Assembly: GCF_031656915.1 (NCBI RefSeq)
Contig: NZ_CP134227.1
Span: 2,294,001 to 2,358,000 of the forward strand
Length of the DNA stretch: 64,000 nucleotides
Origin: Nocardioides marmorisolisilvae
Lineage (GTDB): Bacteria > Actinomycetota > Actinomycetes > Propionibacteriales > Nocardioidaceae
Direction of reading: 5' to 3'
Shown here: positions 26,084-33,385 of the stretch, in pieces
How positions within the stretch are numbered: position 1 is the first letter of the stretch
How the letters are laid out: every line of letters begins with the position of its first letter
The notes under the pieces: generated by a model
Databases searched by the model: none
Told to the model about the DNA's origin: nothing
What the model saw: only the letters and a program-made list of their open reading frames with translations
Program-made: the position numbers and the translations under genes

Positions 26084-26126
26084 TTTGGCATCACACTCTC
26101 AAGAGCCTCCATCCATGTCAAGTGGT

Positions 26127-26143
26127 TTGGTCGAACAGACCAA
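26127..26143. promoter_or_regulatory. FadR-type palindrome upstream of the minus-strand operon
   Basis: A perfect palindrome TTGGTC-GAACA-GACCAA lies about 100 bases before the binding-protein start. The TGGTC...GACCA form resembles operators of FadR-subfamily GntR proteins, and such a regulator is encoded in this operon. A TTGACA on the minus strand lies eight bases downstream of it. Confidence 0.5.
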
Positions 26144-26191
26144 GACGAGGTGGGCCCTGAACGAATCTGATGCCCCGCGGTCACCGAAGAT

Positions 26192-27331
26192 TCCGAGATC
26201 CGGGCTATTCATCTGAGCGGACTAACGCAGGTCAGTGACTCGCCACGGGCGGTCAGCACTGGGTTGGTCCAGCGTCGGCGGATGGCCACGGCCGCCGGGC
26301 GGGGTCGGTGGCACAGGCTTGGGCTGGGGGTTGGCGACCAGGTCGCGGTAGCGCACCGGCTCGTGGGCCACGGCTAGCTAGAGGACGCGGTAGAAGACCA
26401 TGCCGCGGCTGCGTGAGTGCCGGCGGTTGAACCGGAAGACGAACTCGTCGAGGTAGTCGGGCAGGTGCACGTCTTGGACAGCGTCTTGGTGGGTGCCCAG
26501 CAGCCAACGCTTGGCCAGCGAAGCGACCCGGTGGACCACCGGCAGCAGCTCGCCGGGATCCTCCCCACGCCGGCGTGCGGCGCGCTGACTGCGGGGCTCG
26601 TGGATGTACCCGAGCGCCGGCAGGCCGCGGTAGCCGGTCCAGCCGTCGGTGATCACATGGGTGCCCGGCTCGACGTGTGCACTCACGAATGCGCCCAGAC
26701 TCTCCGCGGAGGCATCGGGCAGGATCTGCATGCGGCACCGGCCGATCCCGCGGGGCTCGAAGACCTCCACCGCCACCCCTACCAAGGCCTTCTTGCCCTT
26801 CGCGCGCCCGCCGCGAGGGCCGGGCTCTTCGCCGCCGATGTAGGTCTCATCGACCTCGACGACCCCTTTGAGGCGGTCTCGGCCCGGGCGGATCAGCACC
26901 GCACGGAGCCGGTACAGCATCGCCCACGCGGTCCGCGTAGGAGCCGATCTGCAAGCTCGGCTGCAGGCTCAACGCGGACATGCCGTCCTTGCCCCACGCG
27001 AACAGCCAGATCGCCTCGAACCAAACCGTCAACGGAGTACGACGACGATCGAACAGCGTGCCCGCGGTCACCGCGGTCCGCTTGCCACACCCGGAGCACT
27101 TGTAGCGGCCATCGGCCACGCGCCAGCCGCCGGCATGGCCGCACTCGGGGCAGACGAACCCGCGCGGCCAGCGCAGCCAGTCCAGGTAGTCCAGACAGTC
27201 CGCATCGGGACCGAACCAGGACCGGAGCTCACCAGCCGAGCGCGGGTCGTGAAACCCCAGCCCGCGGACGGAAACTCCTCACTCACGGCACCTCAGAACA
27301 GTCCGGTCAGATGAATAGCCCGGTCCGAGAT
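26192..27331 (-). mobile_element. IS1595-type insertion sequence with 8-bp target duplication
   Basis: The element proper spans 26200-27323. Its ends are 24-bp near-perfect inverted repeats (CCGGGCTATTCATCTGA.CGGACT), and it is flanked by an exact 8-bp duplication, TCCGAGAT, at 26192-26199 and 27324-27331. It carries one transposase reading frame on the minus strand. It has inserted at the 3' end of mazF, whose last codons now come from the element's own terminal repeat. The clean duplication shows simple transposition rather than rearrangement, although the transposase is now broken. Confidence 0.9.
26222..27286 (-). pseudogene. IS1595-family (ISXO2-like) transposase, multiply broken
   Basis: In the family, a Cys4 zinc ribbon precedes an ISXO2-type DDE domain. 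Both are visible: FVCPECGHAGGWRV and YKCSGCGKRTAVT, then VVEVDETYIGGEE (catalytic Asp) and VITDGWTGYRGL (second Asp). Restoring the protein needs a frameshift near 27250 (after MSEEFPSAGWGF), another near 26935 (after GMSALSLQ) and bypass of an in-frame TAG at 26378-26380, after which the frame continues LAVAHEPVRYRDLVANPQPK to a natural stop. It cannot make active transposase. Confidence 0.85.
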
Positions 27332-27632
27332 AATGGGCAAGCGCATGCTCGATCCCGCCCATCTGGTCGCGGGTCAAGTACTCCACCGGTTCGTCGGACA
27401 GATAACTCACATCGATTGTCCTGATCTGATCGACCAGAACCCTGGTCAGATCTCCCACGGTCTCGATCTCGGGCCGATAAATGCTCGCCTGTGCGCTGGT
27501 CGACGTCGGGAGGACGGTCGCGACCGACCAGTTCATATCCGAGGGCGACACCACGATCGCGTACCTCTTGCCGCCCTGCTCGTGGCCACGTCCGGGGCCC
27601 AGGTCCGCCCGATAGACCGCGCCACGAATCAC
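27279..27632 (-). CDS. mazF: MazF/PemK-type toxin (endoribonuclease), 3' end altered by IS insertion
   Basis: A 117-residue type II toxin, expected to cut mRNA. The N-terminus MIRGAVYRADLGPGRGHEQG with KRYAIVVSPSDMNW, the VLPTS strand and VDQIRTID are classical MazF/PemK features, including the conserved Arg and Ser/Thr positions. The fold ends near GIEHALAHYLG; the following 14 residues (PGYSSDRTVLRCRE) are translated from the IS1595 terminal repeat, which also supplies the stop codon. The core is intact so activity is plausible. A GTG start lies seven bases after the antitoxin stop. Confidence 0.85.
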   Translation of the reverse strand: MIRGAVYRADLGPGRGHEQGGKRYAIVVSPSDMNWSVATVLPTSTSAQASIYRPEIETVGDLTRVLVDQIRTIDVSYLSDEPVEYLTRDQMGGIEHALAHYLGPGYSSDRTVLRCRE

Positions 27633-27639
27633 CCGGCCC

Positions 27640-27843
27640 TCACCAGGCGCTCGGTTCCTCGTTTAGGTTCTCCTCACGCAGCCGAGTCGCGTCGCGTCGC
27701 GCCTGGTCGAGCCACTTCTCATCATCGAGCAACCGCAGCGCGTGCCTGATCGCGACTGTGGTGGAGGCGCCCTCGGCGGCCGCGTCCTTGAGGATCCGCA
27801 AATCCTCGGTGTTCGGTCGGAACCCGATCGTCTTGCCTGCCAT
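27640..27843 (-). CDS. Antitoxin partner of MazF (ribbon-helix-helix type)
   Basis: A 67-residue protein directly upstream of the toxin. The N-terminal half (KTIGFRPNTEDLRILKDAAA, then STTVAIRHALRLL) looks like a ribbon-helix-helix DNA-binding domain; the C-terminal half is charged and probably disordered until bound to the toxin. Gene order, size and seven-base spacing fit a type II antitoxin that also represses its own promoter. The start is the ATG for MAGKTIGF; a GTG one codon upstream is possible. Confidence 0.78.
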   Translation of the reverse strand: MAGKTIGFRPNTEDLRILKDAAAEGASTTVAIRHALRLLDDEKWLDQARRDATRLREENLNEEPSAW

Positions 27844-28312
27844 CACGCGAACCTACACTCGTTGCACGTTTGTTCAACACACAGCTTTGCCGTTCACCCC
27901 GCCGGCCGCCGACGCTCGAAAACTCACGTGCGGCCACCAGCGCGACACCATGACCGATCCTTTTTACGAGACGCCCTCGAGCCTCTCACCCGCGGTTTTG
28001 CTGTTTTCGGCGAAACTTCACCACGTATTCCCCCACGACCAGCCAGACGAGACCGCCCTCCACCGGCACCAGCCGGGGGCTTTCAGACTGTCCCGACTAC
28101 CGCTTCGATCGATGCAGACACGTCTGGCAGTTCCGCGGTGACCACTCGCCTGCTTCGCCAACCTTCAAGGTGAGATGGACCGAGCACGCTCCGCTGACGG
28201 TTCGGCAACGCACGATCTGACCGGTATTCGCTACGCGCCTTCGCCACGCAACCGGTCCGCGCGGATGCAACGTCTCGGCGCCGCTCGCCCCAGCCGTTTT
28301 CGACGCCTCAGC
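27844..28312. other. Intergenic stretch without recognised gene
   Basis: About 470 bases between the antitoxin and the 3' end of the microcompartment operon. Translations are low-complexity and match nothing I know. It should contain the antitoxin promoter near 27850-27900. I found no hairpin followed by T residues that would end the microcompartment transcript. Confidence 0.5.
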
Positions 28313-29488
28313 TCAGCCCGCGAGCCGCGCCTGTACCGATCGCGCAGCCGCCTGCAGAGCGGACAACTCTGCCTTATCGAGGCGGTCTTCGATGACCTCG
28401 ACGACCCCTCCGCTGTCGAAGCGGGCTCGTACGCCGAGGAAGAGGCCATCGATCCCGTACTGGCCGGTGAGCATGACCGAGGCAGGCAGGGGGTCGGTGA
28501 TGGCTCCGCGGAGGGCATCGACGAGCTCCATGACCGCATGTGCGGGAGCGATAAAGGCCGACCCGGTCTTGCGCAGCTCAACGACTGCTGCGCCTCCATT
28601 GACCGCCTCGGCCACGGCCCGGTCGATCATGGCAGTCGACAGGACGTCACGCACGGGTCGGCCCTTGATCGTGGCACTGGAGACCAAGGGCACCATCTCG
28701 GCGCCGTGGCTGCCCAAGGTGATCGCCTGGACGTCGGCAGGTCGCACGCCCGCTACCCCAGCGAGAGCGTTGCGGAACCGGCTCGAGTCGAGGGTTCCGG
28801 CCATCCCGATGACCTGCCTCGCGGGGAGTGCGCTGCGCCGCCACATCTCGCTGGTCATCTCGTCGAGAGGATTGGTGACCACGATGACGACGGCATCTGG
28901 GGCGTGCAGGGCAATGGACTCGGCGATATCGTGGATGACTCGCGCATTAATGGCCAGCAATGCGTCTCGCGTCATTCCTGGACTGCGTGGTCGGCCGGCG
29001 GTGACCACGACGACGTCTGCACTTGCACACAGGTCGAGCGAGGTGCCGCCTCGGGCTCGAGTAGCCGAGCCGGTGATTCCCGAGGCGTGCTCGAGGTCCA
29101 GTGCGGTGGCGGCCGCAAGCCCCGGTACAACGTCGACCAGGCTCAGCTCGTCGGCAATTCCTGAGATCGCGGCCAGATGGGCAGCGGTGGCTCCAACCAT
29201 CCCGCTGCCGACGAATGCGATCCGGGTGAACCTGGTCGCGGCGAGACCGCGGCGATGAGGCGGTGCCACCCACCGAGGGGAGCGACGCAACAGCAGGCGC
29301 TGTACGGCACGAGCCGGGTCGATCGATGGCTGGGCGCCCATGGGTGCAGCTCGATGCTGGATGTCGACGCCCAGCCGGTCGGCGATGTCGAGGGCTTGGG
29401 GGGTGACCACGGCGTCGGCGTCGACGTACAGCTCCCGGTTGCCGGTGGCGGCCGCTCTGCGTACGTCGTACTCGGAGACAAGCGGCAT
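28313..29488 (-). CDS. Malate dehydrogenase with microcompartment-type N-terminal extension
   Basis: A 391-residue protein. Residues about 95-391 are an LDH/MDH-fold NAD-dependent 2-hydroxyacid dehydrogenase: IAFVGSGMVGATAAHLAAIS (Rossmann loop), AGRPRSPGMTRDALL (the substrate loop with both Arg of malate dehydrogenases, not the Gln of lactate enzymes), and the catalytic His in LGSHGAEMVPL. The first 50 residues (EYDVRRAAATGNRELYVDAD, then VVTPQALDIADRLGVDIQ) resemble short segments at the N-termini of several microcompartment enzymes, from memory, and a linker of about 40 residues follows. Last gene of the shell operon; its ATG overlaps the BMC-T stop. I infer it regenerates NAD inside the shell. 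Confidence 0.85.
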   Translation of the reverse strand: MPLVSEYDVRRAAATGNRELYVDADAVVTPQALDIADRLGVDIQHRAAPMGAQPSIDPARAVQRLLLRRSPRWVAPPHRRGLAATRFTRIAFVGSGMVGATAAHLAAISGIADELSLVDVVPGLAAATALDLEHASGITGSATRARGGTSLDLCASADVVVVTAGRPRSPGMTRDALLAINARVIHDIAESIALHAPDAVVIVVTNPLDEMTSEMWRRSALPARQVIGMAGTLDSSRFRNALAGVAGVRPADVQAITLGSHGAEMVPLVSSATIKGRPVRDVLSTAMIDRAVAEAVNGGAAVVELRKTGSAFIAPAHAVMELVDALRGAITDPLPASVMLTGQYGIDGLFLGVRARFDSGGVVEVIEDRLDKAELSALQAAARSVQARLAG

Positions 29489-30117
29489 CAGCGGCCCTCC
29501 GTCGACTCCAATAGGCTGGTTGCTGCCTTGACGGCGGTACGGACCTCTTCTTCGGTCCCCGTGATGAACAGCCGGCCGAAGCGGCCCACGGCGCGTACCT
29601 CGACGATCTTGATGCTGGCGTACTTCTCGGCTTCGTTGGCGGCCGCTGCGATGTAGGCGGCGGGCGAGCACTCAATGATGCCGAGCGTCTCACCGGGGAC
29701 GACCATCGAACCCTTGCGCCACTTGTTGAGCAGTTGGGCCTGGTAGGGCTCGACGGAGGTGATGATCTGATTGCTCTCCACCCGCGGAGCGATCCGGTCG
29801 GCCACCCCGAGGCCGGTGTGGTCGAGGATGGCGTCGCGCGCGGCGACGATCTCGGAGTTGTGCGGCGATCGGAGCATGAAGAACCCGTACTCACGCTCGA
29901 CGATCTGGCTGCAGGCTTCGATCCTGGCGGCCTTGAGCGCAACGTCGACGATTCGGAAGACCTCGTTTCCGGGGCCGAGTTCTCCAACGAGCACGGAGTC
30001 CCCCGAGAGGGGGATGGAACCGTAGACGGTGGCTCCGTTATACGCCGCGAACTGTGGCTGCATCCGGTCAATCTGCACGAACGCGCGAAGCTCGAAAGTG
30101 CTGTGGCTCTGGGCCAT
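29488..30117 (-). CDS. BMC-T shell protein (tandem BMC domains)
   Basis: A 209-residue microcompartment shell protein with two fused BMC domains that would trimerise into a pseudohexamer tile. The first domain starts LRAFVQIDRMQPQFAAYNGA and includes IVDVALKAARIEACSQIVER; the second starts near VPGETLGIIECSPAAYIAAA and ends with FGRLFITGTEEEVRTAVKAA. The sequence style (ESNQIITSVEPYQAQLLNKW between domains) matches the double-stacking trimers of BMC type HO, which can carry gated pores. Start and stop both overlap neighbours by three to four bases (TGATG), so its level is tied to the enzymes. Confidence 0.92.
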   Translation of the reverse strand: MAQSHSTFELRAFVQIDRMQPQFAAYNGATVYGSIPLSGDSVLVGELGPGNEVFRIVDVALKAARIEACSQIVEREYGFFMLRSPHNSEIVAARDAILDHTGLGVADRIAPRVESNQIITSVEPYQAQLLNKWRKGSMVVPGETLGIIECSPAAYIAAAANEAEKYASIKIVEVRAVGRFGRLFITGTEEEVRTAVKAATSLLESTEGR

Positions 30118-31514
30118 CAAGGGGTCCTCTCGAACAGGTTGTCCATGGTGCGCCACGGGCGCGACTGGTAGGCGATCCGTTTGATGTTGATCAGGTGCAT
30201 CGCGGTGACGTTGTCCGAGGTAATCGATCCGGACAGGGTCCCGGTGCCCAGCATGAAGCTCGGCTCGACGTCGGCGGAGTAGCCGATGCCGGCGTGCATG
30301 CACGGAGTATTGACGAACACCCGCCCGGCCGGGAGCGAGGAGAACAGGGTGACCACCTCCGGGTCGTTGGAGTGAAGCGATGCGCTGTGCCCCTCTCCCC
30401 CAAACTTGAGAATCTGATGGCACAGGTCGTAGCCCGATGCGCTGTCTGCGACCTCGTAGAAGGCGAGGACGGGCGCAAGCTTCTCAGCGGACAAGGGGAA
30501 CCCACGCCCCACGCCGTCCTGTTCGGCGATCAGGACTCTGGTGCGCGGAGGGACCTCAAAGCCAGCTCGTTGAGCCAGTGTGGCCGCGCTCTGGCCCACG
30601 TTCTCGGGGATGATGCCGAGGTCTGGTGCGAACAGGAGCCTGGCGAGCGCCTGGGCCTCGGAGCGGTTGCAGAAGTACCCCCCGTGGTCGCGAAGCTCCG
30701 CTCGTAGCATGTCTGCGATCGGACGATCGGCGACGATTGCCTGTTCGCAGACGCATCCGGTGCCGTGGTCGAAGTTCTTCGAGGTGAGGATGCCGTCGGC
30801 CACATCGGCGAGCTCGCGGGACATGGACCGGTCCACGTAGCAGGGCACGTTTCCGGGTCCGACCGCCAGGGTCGGCTTGCCCGAGGAGTACGCCGCTTTC
30901 ACCATCCCGGCGCCGCCGGTAGCGAGGACCACGGCTGTGCGGTAGTGGCGCATGAGCTCCGCGGTGCCTTCGATGGAGGCGGCCTGCATGCACTGGACGA
31001 GATCCTTCGGCGCTCCGGCCTGGACGGCGGCCTCGGCCATCACCATCGCCGTTCGATGCGAGGACTTGGCCCCGCGGGGGTGTGGCGCGCACACGATCGC
31101 ATTGCCTGCCTTGACCGCAGAGAGCACCTTGAAGATCACCAGAGCGGTGGGGTGCGTGACCGGGATCAGGCCAGCGACGACTCCCATCGGTTCGCCGATC
31201 GCGACGACCTTGGTCGCATCGTCTCGCCACAGCACCCCGAGCGTAGTGACGTTGGCGAGCCATTCGGCGACCACGCGTGAGTTGTAGAGGTTCTTGAGCC
31301 GTTTGTCCTCGACCTTGCCGTAGCCGGTCTCCACGTGAGCCAGCTCGGCCAGCGGTAGTGCTTCTCTCTCGGCTGCCGTCGCCATCGCCGCCACGACCTG
31401 GTCGACCTGGTCTGGTGTGAAGGCGCGGAACTTCTGCCAGGCCTCGTACGCCTTCAGCGCGCAGCTACGAGCTTCGGCAACGCTCTCTAGGTCCTGGAAG
31501 GCCATGGCAGCCAT
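30117..31514 (-). CDS. CoA-acylating aldehyde dehydrogenase of microcompartment type
   Basis: A 465-residue enzyme of the PduP/AdhE-like acylating class, converting an aldehyde, NAD and CoA to acyl-CoA and NADH. Marks are [51 protein letters not shown] and the nucleophile Cys254 in [10 protein letters not shown]. This is the signature enzyme of aldehyde-handling microcompartments. Its position between the shell genes makes encapsulation very likely. No phosphotransacylase (PduL) is present nearby, so acyl-CoA may be used outside or recycled by an unlinked enzyme. Its start lies one base beyond the stop of the opine dehydrogenase gene. Confidence 0.93.
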   Translation of the reverse strand: MAAMAFQDLESVAEARSCALKAYEAWQKFRAFTPDQVDQVVAAMATAAEREALPLAELAHVETGYGKVEDKRLKNLYNSRVVAEWLANVTTLGVLWRDDATKVVAIGEPMGVVAGLIPVTHPTALVIFKVLSAVKAGNAIVCAPHPRGAKSSHRTAMVMAEAAVQAGAPKDLVQCMQAASIEGTAELMRHYRTAVVLATGGAGMVKAAYSSGKPTLAVGPGNVPCYVDRSMSRELADVADGILTSKNFDHGTGCVCEQAIVADRPIADMLRAELRDHGGYFCNRSEAQALARLLFAPDLGIIPENVGQSAATLAQRAGFEVPPRTRVLIAEQDGVGRGFPLSAEKLAPVLAFYEVADSASGYDLCHQILKFGGEGHSASLHSNDPEVVTLFSSLPAGRVFVNTPCMHAGIGYSADVEPSFMLGTGTLSGSITSDNVTAMHLINIKRIAYQSRPWRTMDNLFERTP

Positions 31515-31515
31515 C

Positions 31516-32763
31516 TCACACGCTCCACCAGGTCATGGCCTGCGGAGCAACCTCCGCGGCTGTGCTCAACCGACGTCGCACGTCAGGCGGTCTGATTCCG
31601 CCCATGCCCAGGCCTTCTAGGCTGCGACCTGTCGACATGAGGTCATCGCCGATCAGGCAGCTGGCGAGCGCCACCACAGCCTCAGTTGCTGGGGTCGGCA
31701 CTCCGGCGTTACGTCCAGCTCGCACGAGCGGCACCATCGTGTGAGGGACGTCGTCGGTGACGTGTGGGCCGCCGGTGCCACCCACGGTCACCTCGTCGAA
31801 GATCTCCAGGTCGGCCATCACCGCGGCGAGGTCGTCATCGGCTCGGTCCAGGTCTTGCTGCTCGCGCGGGTCGAACGCCGCACGGAGCCAATCACCGGCG
31901 CTGGGTAGATCGCGGACGCCGTAGTGAAAGGCCACGTCGCGGCGTTCCTGGTCCAGCGCCCGAATAAGGGTGCCCGACAGCGCTGCGGGCACCAGATCGC
32001 GCAGAAGGACGGAGGAGTCCCGACCGTCCATCACGGCGACGTTGGTCAGCATTGGCGCCACGGCGATGACTCCGGTGACGGTCCCGAACGCTGTCACCAA
32101 GGGGCTGTCGACTGCGGTCAGGTGCGGCAACATCACGGACAGCCGCTCGACCACGCCCGAGGCCGCGTCAACGGGCAGCGTGGCCAGGTCAGCGGACCGG
32201 GTCACTCCCTGGACCGTCACGGTGGCGCCGATCCTGCTTGCCAGGTATGGGGTAGCGGCCAGCTCGCCGATGGTGAGATCCGCGCGGCAGTGGTGTCTGG
32301 CCAGGTCCTGCCGGAACGCAACCGATCCGAGGAACCGCCCTGGCACCAAGACGACGACCTGTCCGTCGACGAGTACATCAGCAAGGACACCGGCGTAGGT
32401 TGCATGCGCCGACGCCGGTGTGGCGACGAAGATCACCTCGGCGTTGATCACGGCCTGATCGACGCTGGACGCCAGCTTGATAGCTGGCTGCCCGGGCTGC
32501 GCCTCGCCCACGGCGTAGCTGCCGACGAGATGGTTGCCCCTGACCGTGATCGAGCCCTGCTCCTCCAGATCCTCGAGGTCGCGGCCGAAGACCGAGTGCA
32601 GGACGACGTCGAGTCCTGCGGCAAGAGCTTCGCAGGCGAGGAGCTGACCGACGGCACCGGCGCCGAGAACGGCGACGCGCCGGATCGGTGGGGCCGACAC
32701 CGGTCGCGTCGAGCCGGCCGTGTCGAGCGCGTCGACGAAGGATCGGAAGTCGGTCTGGGACAT
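31516..32763 (-). CDS. Opine dehydrogenase-family oxidoreductase
   Basis: A 415-residue NAD(P)-dependent enzyme of the octopine/nopaline dehydrogenase type. These reductively join, or oxidatively split, an amino acid and an oxo acid through a secondary amine. Residues 28-60 hold the Rossmann loop (RRVAVLGAGAVGQLLACEAL); ATPASAHATYAGVLAD closes the cofactor domain; the C-terminal helical domain follows. The first 25 residues (TDFRSFVDALDTAGSTRPV) look like an amphipathic helix with a linker, the form of known microcompartment targeting peptides. An opine dehydrogenase in a shell operon is unexpected. Its substrate could be an N-substituted glutamate made by the neighbouring synthase trio. Confidence 0.8.
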   Translation of the reverse strand: MSQTDFRSFVDALDTAGSTRPVSAPPIRRVAVLGAGAVGQLLACEALAAGLDVVLHSVFGRDLEDLEEQGSITVRGNHLVGSYAVGEAQPGQPAIKLASSVDQAVINAEVIFVATPASAHATYAGVLADVLVDGQVVVLVPGRFLGSVAFRQDLARHHCRADLTIGELAATPYLASRIGATVTVQGVTRSADLATLPVDAASGVVERLSVMLPHLTAVDSPLVTAFGTVTGVIAVAPMLTNVAVMDGRDSSVLLRDLVPAALSGTLIRALDQERRDVAFHYGVRDLPSAGDWLRAAFDPREQQDLDRADDDLAAVMADLEIFDEVTVGGTGGPHVTDDVPHTMVPLVRAGRNAGVPTPATEAVVALASCLIGDDLMSTGRSLEGLGMGGIRPPDVRRRLSTAAEVAPQAMTWWSV

Positions 32764-32768
32764 GGAGC

Positions 32769-33053
32769 TCAGGCGCTCGGCAGAATTGCGCTGAGGTCGT
32801 CGTGGGGCCGTGGGATCACGTGCACGGACAGCACATCGCCTACCTTGTTCGCCGCGACCGCGCCCGCGTCGGTGGCGGCTTTCACCGCGCCCACGTCCCC
32901 GCGGACAATGATGGCCACGAGGCCGCCGCCGGCTGATTCCTTGGCGACGATCTGGACATTAGCCGCCTTGACCATCGCGTCGGCGGCCTCGATGGCCGGC
33001 ACGACACCACGCGTCTCGATCATGCCGATGGCGACCTGAGGGATCTCGGCCAT
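32769..33053 (-). CDS. BMC-H shell protein (hexamer)
   Basis: A 94-residue single-domain shell protein that forms the hexameric tiles of the microcompartment facets. It begins [20 protein letters not shown] and continues [32 protein letters not shown] and [14 protein letters not shown], all diagnostic of the family. The pore-forming loop reads SAGGG, with small residues, suggesting a fairly open pore. It lies two bases after the pentamer gene and five before the opine dehydrogenase. Confidence 0.95.
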   Translation of the reverse strand: MAEIPQVAIGMIETRGVVPAIEAADAMVKAANVQIVAKESAGGGLVAIIVRGDVGAVKAATDAGAVAANKVGDVLSVHVIPRPHDDLSAILPSA

Positions 33054-33055
33054 GG

Positions 33056-33385
33056 TTACCTACCTTCTGTTGCGGTTGAGGACGTGCGTCGACGGGGCCG
33101 CCCCGCACGGGTCTGTGTGGTGGCGACGGTGACCTCATCGAGGATCGCCACCACGGTCAGGTCGGTGGCGACCTGCCGGATCGAGGCGGGGATTCGCGCC
33201 GCGGATCCCCTGGCGAGCAGGACGAGCTGGCCCGGTGCCGCCGACGTGGTGTCGAGTGCGACCTCGACGGGACCCTCGGGTTCACCGATCGGCGAGATCC
33301 GCTGCACCAGAGTGAGCCGGTGTCCGTCGAATGTCGAATCCTTGACTGTGGCGGTGCACTGCCCGCGAACCTGAGCGATATCCAT
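33056..33385 (-). CDS. BMC-P shell protein (EutN/CcmL pentamer)
   Basis: A 109-residue vertex protein of the EutN/CcmL family, which caps the corners of the shell. It starts [20 protein letters not shown] and contains LTLVQRIS, the [20 protein letters not shown] region and [10 protein letters not shown]. The basic 20-residue C-terminal tail ([17 protein letters not shown]) is an addition to the usual fold. Its ATG overlaps the stop of the glutamine-synthetase-like gene, tying shell and ligase expression together. Confidence 0.93.
   Translation of the reverse strand: MDIAQVRGQCTATVKDSTFDGHRLTLVQRISPIGEPEGPVEVALDTTSAAPGQLVLLARGSAARIPASIRQVATDLTVVAILDEVTVATTQTRAGRPRRRTSSTATEGR

Noticed and set aside
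26032-26184. 51-residue upstream extension of the second binding protein
   Set aside because: It would bury the lipoprotein signal peptide and includes the promoter and inverted repeats.
28175-29258. Long plus-strand open frames opposite the malate dehydrogenase gene
   Set aside because: They are GC-driven antisense shadows of a gene with complete motifs on the minus strand; the same holds for other long opposite-strand frames in the window.
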